A stretch of DNA of 64,000 nt from contig CP053450.1 of NCBI GenBank assembly GCA_013285505.1, positions 1,534,796 to 1,598,795 of the forward strand. Direction: 5' to 3'. Positions within the stretch are counted from its first letter, which is position 1, and each line of letters opens with the position of its first letter. Shown here piece after piece: positions 18,189-27,693 of this stretch. The notes beneath the pieces are model-generated. The model saw only the letters and a program-made list of their open reading frames with translations, was not told the DNA's origin and made no database searches. Position numbers and translations under genes: made by a program. Source of the DNA: Planctomycetota bacterium. Its GTDB lineage: Bacteria; Planctomycetota; Phycisphaerae; Phycisphaerales; UBA1924.

Positions 18189-19538
18189 TCAAGGACATCC
18201 CGCTGTCCAGCTATTCAGGTAGGCAATGAAGTCCTGTGTGTTGATCACTCCATCATCGTTCCAGTCAGCGACTGAATCGTCCGCTGCCCATTTGCTGAGG
18301 AACAACAGAAAATCTCGGGTGTCAAGGAGTCCATCGCCATTCAAGTCGGCCCGGCAGGACCAGTCGAACAGATAGGCTGAACCCGAGTCGCGGCCATTAT
18401 CGTCGTCGTATGGTGCAGTAACGACCGCCAAATTGTCCTTCACCGCGACCGCATGCCCAAACAAGTCGCCTACCGACCCGTCGCTTTGTAGCAATTTGAG
18501 GCGCTGTTCTCCAGTCGTGACGTCGAAGAGATACGCGACGCCCGCTTCATTGTCGCCATACTCGTAGTGAGCACCGATGACCATGCAGTCACGATCGAGT
18601 GCTACGCTAGTCCCAAATCGAGCATCCTCCGATGCGTCGTCCGCGGTGAACTTCCGAACTAGCGATCCTGATGAGAGCTCGAACACATATGTAGCCCCAG
18701 AGTTGTAGCCAAAGTCATCGTCGGCGGGAGCGCCGACAACAACGTAGTTTCCATCAATCGCGACGGACCATCCGAATACCTCGCCCGGAGCGCCATCAGC
18801 TGGAGTAAGTTCGACGAGTTCGGTCCCGGTCGTGATGTCAAAGAGATAAACCGTCCCCGACCGTGGGCCGCTCCGATCCGCGTATGGAGCTCCCACAGCT
18901 ACCACACTGCTCCCAATCGCGACGGACAAGCCGAACCAGTCGCCCGCCACGCCATTGCTCGGTACAAGCTGCCTCACTTCTTCGCCCGTAGTGGAATTGA
19001 ACAGATATACACACCCCGAGTCTTGGCCGACCTTGTCCCTAAGATACGCTCCAGCCGCCACTATGCCCTCACCCAATGCAATCGAGCGGCCGAACTCGTC
19101 TTCTGGACTGCCATCGCTAGGCAGCAATCGCAGGTGCTGTGCGCCAGAAGCGAGGTCAAACACGTAGGCCGCACCCGTCCGATCGCCAAGTGTGTCATCT
19201 CCATAAGCTCCGACAGCAATGGTGCCTCCGCTCACGGCCAGCTGCTCTCCGAAGTAATCTCCGTCAGTGCCTTCATCCGGCTGCAGCTTGACTACTTGCT
19301 CACCAGTTGCGATGTCGAACAGGCAAACCGTTCCTGTGCGACGCCCGTTGTGGTAATCAAGTGGCGAGCCCACCGCTATCAAATCATCAGCGATCGCTAC
19401 GGATAGACCGAGCAGGTCACGAGTCGATCCGTCCTGCGTCATCAGCTTCAGTCTCTCATAGAGAGGCTGCGCGATTGCAGAAGATGAAAACGATAGGATC
19501 GCAACCGCGACTATAGCAGGTGGTGCGATTCGGGCCAT
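18189..19538 (-). CDS. Exported FG-GAP-like beta-propeller with GC-type dockerin tail
   Basis: 449 residues from ATG 19538, chosen because GGAG lies eight bases upstream and it gives a signal peptide (MARIAPPAIVAVAILSFSSS). The body has about seven repeats of the type GLSVAIADDLIAVGSP and VYLFDITTG. The end has two dockerin-like calcium loops (DLNGDGLLDTRDFLLFLSKW, DWNDDGVINTQDFIAYLNSW) and TAGCP. Third codon positions are much less GC-rich than in most neighbours, so it may be a recent acquisition or lowly expressed. Paralogous in layout to the gene at 3650. Confidence 0.78.
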   Translation of the reverse strand: MARIAPPAIVAVAILSFSSSAIAQPLYERLKLMTQDGSTRDLLGLSVAIADDLIAVGSPLDYHNGRRTGTVCLFDIATGEQVVKLQPDEGTDGDYFGEQLAVSGGTIAVGAYGDDTLGDRTGAAYVFDLASGAQHLRLLPSDGSPEDEFGRSIALGEGIVAAGAYLRDKVGQDSGCVYLFNSTTGEEVRQLVPSNGVAGDWFGLSVAIGSSVVAVGAPYADRSGPRSGTVYLFDITTGTELVELTPADGAPGEVFGWSVAIDGNYVVVGAPADDDFGYNSGATYVFELSSGSLVRKFTADDASEDARFGTSVALDRDCMVIGAHYEYGDNEAGVAYLFDVTTGEQRLKLLQSDGSVGDLFGHAVAVKDNLAVVTAPYDDDNGRDSGSAYLFDWSCRADLNGDGLLDTRDFLLFLSKWAADDSVADWNDDGVINTQDFIAYLNSWTAGCP

Positions 19539-19977
19539 AGGCATTCTCCGACTTCCATGGTAGCTGTTGCCCCGCGCGTGGGGTTCGGGGTGTGGCTTGG
19601 CCAGCCTCAATGCCGAACTTTAAAAATCAGGACTTCGAATACAGGTGCCCGTGAGCTTAGCAACTTTGAATGCTGCTGCCTACAGCTTTCTTGATGGCTT
19701 TAGGACGTTCGTGAGCCATCTTCCGTTACCTCTTACCCATCTATCCACTCGCACACCCCACCCGTGGCACCAAGCTGTCCTCTGCCTTTCCTCCGCTCCC
19801 TCCGATCCCCCTCCGCGCCTCCGCGTTCTGCCTCCCCCCCCGAATCCACGCCTTCCGCCACCCCGCCCAAGCCCACGCTTGCGCGTTGGGCCTCCTTCCT
19901 TGGCGTCATCTGCTTTTCCTCCGCGGCACGGTGCCGTGCTTCGTCCCGATAGGGCGAAACACGATCCTGCACGCCGC

Positions 19978-20006
19978 CGCACGGGTGGACGAGCCACCCG
20001 TGGCAC
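19978..20006. repeat. GTGCCAC-flanked palindrome
   Basis: Perfect 9-bp arms CACGGGTGG / CCACCCGTG around loop ACGAG, followed by GCAC. Identical stem and loop to the copy at 60221-60249. Confidence 0.7.
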
Positions 20007-20058
20007 AAATTCCTCCTCTGCCTCCCCCCGAATCCACGCCTTCCGCCACCCCGCCCAA

Positions 20059-20214
20059 GCCCACGCTGGCGCGTTGGGCCTCCTTCCTTGGCGTCCTTGA
20101 CGTCCCCTCTTTGCGTCCTCTGCGTCCCCTCTGCGGCCTCTGCGTTCTGCCTCCCCTTCGAGCCCTTCGTGCCCTTCGTGTTCAAAAAGGCTCCTCGCTC
20201 GCGCGTCGGGCTCT
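20059..20214 (-). repeat. Composite palindrome-bounded repeat element, copy 2 (inverted)
   Basis: Same two ends as the element at 17185-17308 but in the opposite orientation: palindrome GCCCACGC-TGGC-GCGTTGGGC at 20059-20079 and the motif CTCGCTCGCGCGTCGGGCTC at its right end (20189-20214). The interior repeats TTTGCGTCC, CTGCGTCC and CCTTCGTG. A partial copy of its left end lies at 19871-19907. Confidence 0.65.
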
Positions 20215-20361
20215 GTCGCCCTTTCGCAACTCCCCGCCCCCGCCCCGCCGATCCATACCATGACGCGACCGCGTGCCCGGAGGCGCGCGCCCCGGACGGG
20301 GCCTCTCGGACGGGGCCCGGCCGACGGGGCCCGGCGGCACACGGCACACGGAGGGCCACAC

Positions 20362-22768
20362 ATGCCACGAACACGCTCCCCGAGGGCCGCCTTCCGCCGA
20401 CGCCTCGCCCTCCTCATGCTCGCCTTCCTCGCCGCCTCCGCCGCCATGGCCGCCCAGATGGTCCGCCTCGGCGTCGGCCAGGCCGACCAGGCACTCGCCG
20501 AGGCCGAACGACGCCTCTCCCGCGAACGCTGGATCCCCACCGTCCGCGGCAGCATCCTCGACCGCAAGGGCCGAATCCTCGCCCAGAACCGCCCCAACTA
20601 CGAGATCGCCATCGACTTCCCCGTCCTCTCCGGCGAGTGGGCCGCCGACCGAGCCCGCCGCCACGCCCGCCGCGCCCACGCCAAGGCCTGGCCCATACTC
20701 ACCGAGGCCCAGCGCGAAAGCGTCGTCGCCCGCTTCCTCCCGGCCTACGAGCGCCACGTCGAGTCGATGGAGCGCGGTATCCAGAACACTCTCGGGATCA
20801 CCCCGGAGGAGTACGCCCAGCGCAAGCAGCGCATCCTCGACACCGTCAACCGCACCGCCGACAGCGTCGCCCGCACGCGCCTCGAACGCTACGAGGCCGA
20901 GCAGCTCGAACGCGGCCGGCAGATCACCGCCGAACTGCTCGCCACGCTGCAGGAGCGCGCCGCCGAGCCCATCGCCGCCCAGCGCGAGCCCCACGTCATC
21001 GGCGAGGCTTCCGACGAGGCCGCCTTCGCCCTCATCCGCCGGCAGGACACCACCGTCCGCATCGGCACCCCCGACCGCCCCGCGGCCGCGGACCCGAGCG
21101 AGCTCGACGGCTCCGAGACCGTCCCCGGCCTGCCCGGTCTGGTCGTCCGGCGGAGCGAGGGAGCCGCCAGTACCCCTACGACCGCACCCGCGTCACCCTC
21201 GCCCGCGACTCACTCCCCACGCCGCTCAAGAGCGACGAGCCGATCACGCTCGAGCTTGATGGCGTTGCGGTCCACGTCATCGGCCGCATGGGACCGCGCC
21301 CGCTCGAGACCGACGTCCAGCGCCGCGCGCGCCGAGCTCGCCGCCGACCCCGCGGCTCGCCGACCGCGCCCTGGTCAACACCCTCGACCGCCCCGACCCC
21401 GAAGACCGCATCGACCGCGGCCGCTACCGCCCCGGCGACACCGTCGCCCGCTCAGGCGTCGAGCTCGCCCGCGAGGTCCGGCTCCGCGGCTTCCGAGGCC
21501 TGCGGACCGAGCAGCTCGACACCGGCGAGCAGCAGACCATCGACCCCGACCCCGGCGCCGATGTGCAGCTCACCCTCGATATCCACCTGCAGGCCCGCGT
21601 CCAGGGCATCCTCGACCCCCGTGTCGGGCTCACCACGGTGCAGCCCTACCAGAGCGCCGTGCCCGGCCCGCTCCCCGTGGGCACCCCGCTCAACTCAGCC
21701 GCGGTGGTTGTCGAGGTGGACTCCGGCGATGTGCTCGCGCTGGTGACCAGCCCGAGCTACTCCCGCGAGGCCTACCGCGACGACCCGATCGCCCTCGATC
21801 AGGACATCGTCAACACCCCGCTGGTCAACCGGGCCATCGCCAAGCCCTATCCGCCCGGCTCGGTGCTCAAGGCGCTCACGCTGTGCGGGGCCGTCACCCA
21901 CGGCCACCACACCCTCGGCGAACGCTTCGCCTGCGCCGGCCACCTGCTGCCCGACAACGACAAGGTCCTCCGGTGCTGGATCTTCCGCGAGGTCTACGAC
22001 TGGTCCAACCACACCATCCGCTTCGGGCACGACCCCGACGCCGTCGAGGCGCTCACCGCCTCCTGCAACATCTTCTTCTACCAGCTCGGCCGCCGCATGG
22101 GGCCGCGCGTTCTTGCCGAAAACCTCCGGGCGTTCCACGTCGGCGACTACTTCAACCTCGGCGTCGGGGCCGAGTTCCCCGGCTCGATCGGCGCCTTCGA
22201 CGGCTCCAACACCGGCGCCGATCTCAACGAGTTCGACGCCACCATCATGGGCATCGGCCAGGGCCCCATCGCCTGGACCCCGCTCCACGCCGCGAACGCG
22301 TACGCCACGCTTGCGCGCATGGGCGTTGCCATCCCACCGCGGGTCATCGACGACGGCACTCCCCCCGAGCCGCACGAGACCAGCATCGACCGCCGCGCCA
22401 TCGCCGCCGCGCTCGAGGGTCTCGACGGCGTCGTCAACAACGCCAGCAACGGCACCGCCCACCACCTCTCGCTCGACACAGGCCGCGAGCCCATCTTCAA
22501 CACGCCGGGCATGCATGTCTGGGGCAAATCGAGCACCGCTCAGGCCCCGCCGATCTTCACCGACAACCCGCCGCGCGACGCCGAGGGCAACCGCATCCCG
22601 ATCCGCTCCGGCGACCACGCGTGGTTCACCGCCCTCGTCGGCCCCGAGGGCGGGCGCCCGCGCTACGCCATCAGCGTCATCGTCGAGTACGGCGGCTCCG
22701 GCTCCCGCGTCGGCGGCCCCATCGTCAACCAGATCATCCGCGCCCTCGTCGACGAGGGGTACCTCTAA
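20362..22768 (+). CDS. mrdA: Penicillin-binding protein 2 (frameshifted)
   Basis: About 800 residues after correction. ATG 20362 has GGAGG 10 bases upstream and starts a short cytoplasmic tail and one membrane helix. The PBP dimerisation part (RERWIPTVRGSILDRKGRIL) and GRYRPGDTVARSGVE precede the transpeptidase domain: SxxK is PPGSVLKALT, SxN is TASCNIF, and the third motif is GKSSTA in place of KTGT. It cross-links peptidoglycan for cell elongation together with RodA, encoded next. Frame shifts near 21165 and 21340 break the ORF; the protein is conserved on both sides, so consensus errors are likely. Confidence 0.85.
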
Positions 22769-22770
22769 CC

Positions 22771-24009
22771 GTGTACATCGTCGACCTCATCAAGGGTTCC
22801 TCCGCCCCAGGCCGCTCCGTGCTCTCCACGATCCGCCTCGCCCACGCCGGCTGGATCGTCCTTCTTACGGCGCTCGCGCTGAGCCTCGTCGGCGTCTACG
22901 CCATCGACCTGGCCACCAACCCCTCCCCCAGCCAGTCCCTCGACCTCTCCGCACAGGCCTGGAAGCAGGTCGTATTCCTCATCCTCGGCCTGCTCGGCTT
23001 CGTCGTCGTCGCCCTGCCGCACTACAAGCTCGGCATGTACATCGCCTGGCCCGCAGCCATCCTCTCCGTCGGCCTGCTCGTCTTTCTGCTCATCCCGGGG
23101 GTGCCGACATTCCTCGTCGAGCCGGTCAACGGCGCGCGCGCATGGATCAAGTTCCCGCTCCTCAACCTCCAACCCAGCGAACCGGCCAAGATCGCCTACG
23201 TCCTCTTCATGGCGCTCTACCTCCGCCGACGCGAACCGCCCGAGACGCTCCTGGCGCTCATCCCCCCCGGACTGCTCACGCTCATCCCCGTCGGCCTCAT
23301 CACCGTCCAGCCCGACCTCGGCACCGCCAGCCTCTTTGTCCCCTCGCTCTTTGGCATGCTCGTCACCGCCGGCGCCCGCCTCCGCTACCTCGCGCTGGTC
23401 GTCGTCATGGCCGCGCTGGCCGCCCCGATCGCCTGGCCCTTCCTCCTGCCCCACCAGAAGGCCCGGTTCGAGGCCCTCGTGCAGCAGGTCCAGGGCGACC
23501 GCTCCCGCGAGCACGACATCAACTTCCAGTCGTTCACCGCCCAGAGACTCATCGCCGCGGGAGGAATAACCGGCCAGCCCGAAGACCGCACCCGCGCGCT
23601 GGTCTACTTCAACCGCCTCCCCGAGCCCCACAACGACATGGTCTTCGCCGTCGTCTCCACCCGTTTCGGCATCGTCGGCGCGATCGGTCTCACAACCCTC
23701 TTCGTCGTCTACTTCGCTGGCTCACTCCTCGTCGCCGCCACCTGCAAGGACCGCTTCGGCCGCATCGCCGCGGTCGGCATCGCCGGGTTCATCGCCGCCC
23801 AGGTCGTGATCAACATCGGCATGAACATCGGCCTCCTGCCGATCATCGGCATCACCCTCCCCTTCATCAGCTACGGCGGTTCGAGCATGCTCACCTGCTG
23901 GGCCATGACCGGCATCCTCTTCAACATCGCCATGCGACGCGAACTCACGCCCTACAACCCCGCACCCAGATACCCCCTCGGCCAGGAACCACATGCCCCC
24001 AGACGCTGA
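22771..24009 (+). CDS. rodA: Rod shape-determining SEDS protein RodA
   Basis: 412 residues from GTG 22771, two bases after the mrdA stop. About ten membrane helices with SEDS signatures: LLNLQPSEPAKIA, VQPDLGTASLFVPSLFG (with the catalytic aspartate), PEPHNDMVFAV and LPFISYGGSSMLTCW near the end. RodA is the glycan-strand polymerase that works with PBP2. The gene overlaps rsmG by 17 bases. Its presence with mrdA argues that this organism makes peptidoglycan. Confidence 0.92.
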   Translation: MYIVDLIKGSSAPGRSVLSTIRLAHAGWIVLLTALALSLVGVYAIDLATNPSPSQSLDLSAQAWKQVVFLILGLLGFVVVALPHYKLGMYIAWPAAILSVGLLVFLLIPGVPTFLVEPVNGARAWIKFPLLNLQPSEPAKIAYVLFMALYLRRREPPETLLALIPPGLLTLIPVGLITVQPDLGTASLFVPSLFGMLVTAGARLRYLALVVVMAALAAPIAWPFLLPHQKARFEALVQQVQGDRSREHDINFQSFTAQRLIAAGGITGQPEDRTRALVYFNRLPEPHNDMVFAVVSTRFGIVGAIGLTTLFVVYFAGSLLVAATCKDRFGRIAAVGIAGFIAAQVVINIGMNIGLLPIIGITLPFISYGGSSMLTCWAMTGILFNIAMRRELTPYNPAPRYPLGQEPHAPRR

Positions 24010-24944
24010 CCCACAACCCGACCCGGCCCCCTCGTCCACACCCCGCCCCGCGCGACCCACGCCCGAGCCCTTCCGCTACGCCAAGGCCGCAGAGCTCACC
24101 CGCCCCGAGCCCACGCCCGAGTTCCTCGAGTCCGCAGCCGCCCTCGGCGTCGAGTTCGAGCCCGGCGAACTCGACCGCCTCGCCACCTTCCTCGCCCTCC
24201 TCCTCGAGACCAACACCCGCACCAACCTCACCGCCATCAAAGACCCCGCCGACGCCTGGACCCGCCACATCCTCGACTCCCTCACCCTCCTCCCCATGCT
24301 CGCCGACCTCCCGGACGGGGCCCGAGTCATCGACATCGGCTCCGGCGGCGGCCTGCCCGCCATCCCTCTGGCCATCGTCAGCCCACACCTCCGCTTCACC
24401 CTCCTCGAAGCCACCGGCAAGAAGTGCGACTTCCTCCGCCACGCCATCGCCGAGCTCGAACTGGCCAACGCCGACGTCCTCCAGGCCCGCGCCGAGGCCG
24501 CGGGCCAGGACCGCGGCGACCGCCAGCCCGACGGCTCCCGCCTCCACGCCACCCGCGAGGCCTTCGACGCCGCCACCGCCAGAGCGGTGGGGCCCCTCGC
24601 CGTCATCGCCGAGCTGACCATCCCCCTGGTCAAGCCCGGGGGTCTGGTCATCCTCGTCAAGGGCCAGCGAGCCGATGAGGAGCTGGAAGAGGCCAAACAG
24701 GCCCTCCACCTGCTTGGGGCCGCCCACGCGGGAACCGTGGACACACCCACCGGCCGGGTCGTGGTGCTGGAGAAGCTCCGCGTGACCCCCCCGGACCTAC
24801 CCGAGACGGGACGGCGAACCCAAACGGGCCCCGCTCGGCATGCCCAGGCCCGCCGCTCCCGGCCGGCCCGCCAGGCCCCCCAAGCCCGCACCCTCCCCCC
24901 GCTCCGAGCCCCCGACGATCGAATCCACCGATCCACCCGCCTAG
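23993..24944 (+). CDS. rsmG: 16S rRNA (guanine527-N7)-methyltransferase (frameshift near the end)
   Basis: About 316 residues after correction. A proline-rich 30-residue start is followed by the RsmG core: TNLTAIKDPADAWTRHILDS, the SAM loop DIGSGGGLPAIPLAI, and KPGGLVILVKG. The open frame runs to 25015, but dropping one C from the seven-C run at 24785-24791 restores the normal C terminus RVTPRTYPRRDGEPKRAPL and a stop at 24942-24944. RsmG modifies G527 in the 530 loop of 16S rRNA; its loss gives streptomycin resistance in other bacteria. Overlaps rodA. Confidence 0.88.
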
Positions 24945-25033
24945 ACTTTCCGCCCTACCGCCGGACGGGACCCAAGCCGGGCTCGCCACGAGGCACCCGC
25001 CCCACGCCGGCGTAGAAGAAAGGACCGAGACCC

Positions 25034-25360
25034 ATGTACGCGATCATTGAAGAGTCCGGCGGCCAGCGCAAAGTCACCCAGGACGAGGTCATCCTCATCG
25101 ACCTCTATAAGGGCGGCGAGACCTCCGTCGGCGAAGCCATCACATTCGATAAGGTCCTCGTTGTCGGCGATGTCGGCGGCGATGCCAAGCTCGGCCAGCC
25201 CTACGTCGCCGGTGCATCCGTCACCGCCGAGATCGTCGAGCCCAAGTTCCAGGGCGACAAGCTCTACATCCACAAGTTCAAGCCCAAGACCGGCTACCGC
25301 CGCAAGACCGGCCACCGCCAGACCTACACCCGCGTCAAGATCACCGGCATCTCCGGCTGA
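25034..25360 (+). CDS. rplU: 50S ribosomal protein L21
   Basis: A 108-residue protein that matches L21 end to end (MYAIIEESGGQRKV, the central beta barrel, and KTGYRRKTGHRQTYTRVKI at the C terminus). L21 binds 23S rRNA domain II region near L20. AAGAAAGGA stands before the ATG. The usual partner rpmA (L27) does not follow: a terminator comes 32 bases after the stop, then an asparaginase gene on the other strand. Confidence 0.95.
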   Translation: MYAIIEESGGQRKVTQDEVILIDLYKGGETSVGEAITFDKVLVVGDVGGDAKLGQPYVAGASVTAEIVEPKFQGDKLYIHKFKPKTGYRRKTGHRQTYTRVKITGISG

Positions 25361-25391
25361 TCGAACCGCACCCCAGCCCGACTTCTACGAG

Positions 25392-25416
25392 CCCCGAGCA
25401 CACGCTTGGGGTTTTT
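25392..25416 (+). terminator. Rho-independent terminator after rplU
   Basis: Eight-bp stem CCCCGAGC / GCTTGGGG (one G-T pair), loop ACAC, then five T. Confidence 0.8.
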
Positions 25417-25423
25417 CGTGCGC

Positions 25424-25987
25424 CTACTCCGGGTCCGCGCCGGCGGCCCCACCCGTCTCGGTCTCACCCGGCTTGACAAATGTCGAGAGCTGCCGATTCT
25501 TCACCACCCCCGGGAACCGCAACGCCCGCCCGTGTGCCACGCACCACACTCCCGGCTCCAGCAGCCCCGTCGCGAACACCGCTTCGGTCAGATTCTGCAG
25601 CGCATCGGTCCGCACCATCTCGTACGGCCGCATCGCCCCGGTCAGCACGATCGGCACCCGCGGCTCAGGGATCGCCGCGCACAGCGCCTCACCCGTCTGC
25701 TCCAGCGTGTCCGTCCCGTGCAGGATCACAATCCCGGTCGTCGGTGCCGCGACATCGCCCGAGCCCCCAACCGCCTTGACCGTGTCCACGATCCGCCGCC
25801 GGTCGGCGTCGTCCATCAGCAGGCTGTCCTTGCTCATCAACTCGACCGTGTTGATCTCCGTCCCCACCAGCCGCAGCCGGCGCAGCATCCGCCCGACAAT
25901 TGACCGCCGGTTGTCCAGCGAACCGGTCATCTCGTCGTAGGTCTTCTCGATCGTGCCGCCGGTCGTGATGAGCGTGATCTGCCGCAT
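25424..25987 (-). CDS. Short asparaginase-domain protein
   Basis: 187 residues with both nucleophile motifs of the asparaginase N-terminal domain: TTGGTIEKTYD near the start (nucleophile threonine in TGGT) and ILHGTDTLEQT at about 88-98, plus LTGAMRPYEM. Classical L-asparaginases are about 330 residues with a second domain; this one stops after the first. Short forms of this type are found in planctomycetes and others and their substrate is not settled. Its stop lies just after the rplU terminator; the start is three bases from the next gene's stop. Confidence 0.75.
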   Translation of the reverse strand: MRQITLITTGGTIEKTYDEMTGSLDNRRSIVGRMLRRLRLVGTEINTVELMSKDSLLMDDADRRRIVDTVKAVGGSGDVAAPTTGIVILHGTDTLEQTGEALCAAIPEPRVPIVLTGAMRPYEMVRTDALQNLTEAVFATGLLEPGVWCVAHGRALRFPGVVKNRQLSTFVKPGETETGGAAGADPE

Positions 25988-25990
25988 GGG

Positions 25991-26977
25991 TCACCAAGCA
26001 TACGCCACAGGCGCCTCGCCCCCGGGCCCCGGCCAGATCTCGTCCAGCCGCGCCAGAGCGTCCTCGCCAAGCTCGATCTCGAGCGCCCGCATCGCCCCGG
26101 TCAGCTGCTCCATCGTCCGCGGCCCCACGATCGGCGCTGTCACCACGTCGTTGTGCAACAGCCACGCCAGCGCCACATCCGCCGGCTGCTCGCCGAGATC
26201 CTTGCAGAACCCCTCCCAAGCCTCCAGCTGCGGCCGCATCTTCTCCACCGTCGTCCGCATTTTCTCATCCACCCGGCGGGCCCCGTCGATCTTCCCGAGC
26301 ACGCCACCCAGCAGCCCACCCGCCAGCGGACTCCACGGGATGATCCCCACGCCGTAGTGCCGGCAGCAGGGAACGACCTCAAGCTCGATCATCCGGTCCT
26401 TGAGGTTGTAGAGCGACTGCTCACTCACGAGCCCCACCAGATGCCGCCGCGACGCGACCTGATTCGCCGTCGCGATGTCCCACGCCGCGTGATTCGACGA
26501 GCCGACGTACACGATCTTGCCCTGCCGGATCAGCGTCTCCATCGCCTCCCAGATCTCGTCCCACGGGCACGTCCGGTCGATGTGGTGCATCTGGAACAGG
26601 TCGATGTAGTCGGTCTGGAGTCGCTCCAGCGAGTCCTCGCAGTGCCGGATGATCTTCCGCGCACTCAGCCCCATCGTCCCGCGGTTGGGCTCGGGATGCT
26701 TGTCCGGCATGGCGTGATACGCCTTGGTCGCCAGCACCACCCGGTCGCGCTTCGCGGCGTCGCCCTTCCACCAGCGACCGATGATCCGCTCGGTGTCCCC
26801 GCGCTCCCCGCCCCAGCCGTACATGTCGGCGGTGTCGAAGAAGTTGACGCCCAGGTCGAGCGCCTTGTCCATGATCGCAAAGCTCTGCGGCTCCTCGGTC
26901 TTCCAACCAAAGTTCATCGTGCCCAAGCAGATCGGACTGACGCGAAGGCCGGTACGGCCGAGGTGTGTGTACTGCAT
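25991..26977 (-). CDS. Aldo/keto reductase
   Basis: 328 residues from ATG 26977, preceded by GGAGAG. An NADPH-dependent (alpha/beta)8 oxidoreductase. The catalytic tetrad is visible: D and Y in FFDTADMYGWG (about 47-57), K in VLATKAY, H in DLFQMHHID; the NADP-binding end is VTAPIVGPRTMEQL. Closest in style to the YghZ/Tas-like group of bacterial AKRs. Substrate unknown. The asparaginase gene follows at once, so the two are probably cotranscribed. Confidence 0.85.
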   Translation of the reverse strand: MQYTHLGRTGLRVSPICLGTMNFGWKTEEPQSFAIMDKALDLGVNFFDTADMYGWGGERGDTERIIGRWWKGDAAKRDRVVLATKAYHAMPDKHPEPNRGTMGLSARKIIRHCEDSLERLQTDYIDLFQMHHIDRTCPWDEIWEAMETLIRQGKIVYVGSSNHAAWDIATANQVASRRHLVGLVSEQSLYNLKDRMIELEVVPCCRHYGVGIIPWSPLAGGLLGGVLGKIDGARRVDEKMRTTVEKMRPQLEAWEGFCKDLGEQPADVALAWLLHNDVVTAPIVGPRTMEQLTGAMRALEIELGEDALARLDEIWPGPGGEAPVAYAW

Positions 26978-27030
26978 GCGGAACTCTCCATCCGCCCGCG
27001 ATGTGCGAGCATCGCGACTATAGAGCCCCT

Positions 27031-27056
27031 CGCGCGAGCGAGGGGAACCCCCGCGC
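27031..27056 (+). repeat. REP-like palindrome, family A
   Basis: TAGAG followed by a perfect 8-bp stem CCCCTCGC / GCGAGGGG with loop GCGA. It lies 46 bases beyond the 3' end of the RAYT relic, and an inverted copy lies beyond its 5' end. Confidence 0.75.
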
Positions 27057-27101
27057 ATGGAGTCCCTTGGGCAAGCATGGAAGAACTGCGCATGGCAACG
27101 C

Positions 27102-27584
27102 TCACTGCATCCGCTCGGTGTAGTCCAACGCCGCCGCCAACGCCCGCTCACCCCAGAGCGACCGTGTGCTCCCCATCTTCGTTCACACCCGCTTGCGGCC
27201 GTCGAGCAGGCCGCGATCTCGGAGCCGCCGCGTTGCCCACAACTTGCACTGCGCCATGACTTGCTCCGGACTGTGGGAATTCGCCTCGATCACAAGATGC
27301 ACATGATTCGTGCGCACGTTGAGTCCGAGCACACGCCAGCTCCGAAACTCGGCGTGTGTCCGAATTGCGTCGTCTACGACATCCCGCACCCGTGCAGTCA
27401 TGACAAACGGCTGTTCCGCGAGGCCCTCGCGGGTTCGTGCTGCGCGATGGGGCTGAGCTTCGAGCACCGGGTGCCCGAAGACGTTGTGCGCATCATCGAC
27501 CGAGCCTCTCTGATCACCATGGAGCCACGTTCCATACGTCGTCCACGTCAGGAAGTATGCAAGCGGCGGGCCCGTGCTCGGCAT
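27102..27584 (-). pseudogene. REP-associated tyrosine transposase (RAYT/IS200-like), with in-frame stop
   Basis: Opens AYFLTWTTYGTWLHGDQRG, the start of a Y1/HUH transposase family, with the HUH motif in NVRTNHVHLVIEA and the helix QVMAQCKLWATRRLR. A TGA at 27183-27185 (codon 134) ends the protein at DGRKRV. The same frame then continues TKMGSTRSLWGERALAA to a stop at 27102, which matches the family's normal VWTxxGSTRxLW ending: a Trp codon TGG has become TGA. Such enzymes cut single-stranded DNA at REP palindromes. REP-like palindromes flank it in inverted orientation on both sides. Confidence 0.8.
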
Positions 27585-27606
27585 GGGCAGAGTGTACGTT
27601 TTCCCG

Positions 27607-27632
27607 TCCCCTCGCTCGCGCGAGGGGCTCTA
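27607..27632 (-). repeat. REP-like palindrome, family A (inverted)
   Basis: Same 8-bp stem as the copy at 27031, with the CTCTA flank on the right, so in inverse orientation; 23 bases upstream of the RAYT start. Confidence 0.75.
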
Positions 27633-27660
27633 CGGCTCGGTGCCCTTCATCGGCATGGAC

Positions 27661-27680
27661 CCCCTCGCGTAAGCGAGAGA
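27661..27680 (+). repeat. REP-like palindrome, family A, degenerate
   Basis: CCCCTCGC, loop GTAA, GCGAGAGA. With the inverted copy 28 bases to the left it makes an inverted doublet. Confidence 0.6.
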
Positions 27681-27693
27681 ACACCTCCGCGCT

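Larger units (their letters stand above)
19539..20361. other. Long intergenic repeat region
   Basis: No real gene. It holds a 79-81 bp near-identical direct repeat (19827-19907 and 20017-20095), a GTGCCAC-flanked palindrome (19978-20006), two copies of the GCCCACGC/GCGTTGGGC palindrome (19871-19891 and 20059-20079), and a composite element (20059-20214). Open frames crossing it are repeat translations. The last 100 bases must hold the mrdA leader. Confidence 0.6.

Noticed and set aside
19645..20340. Several open frames with Leu/Arg/Pro-rich text around 19.6-20.3 kb
   Set aside because: They are translations of direct repeats and palindromes and recur wherever these repeats do.
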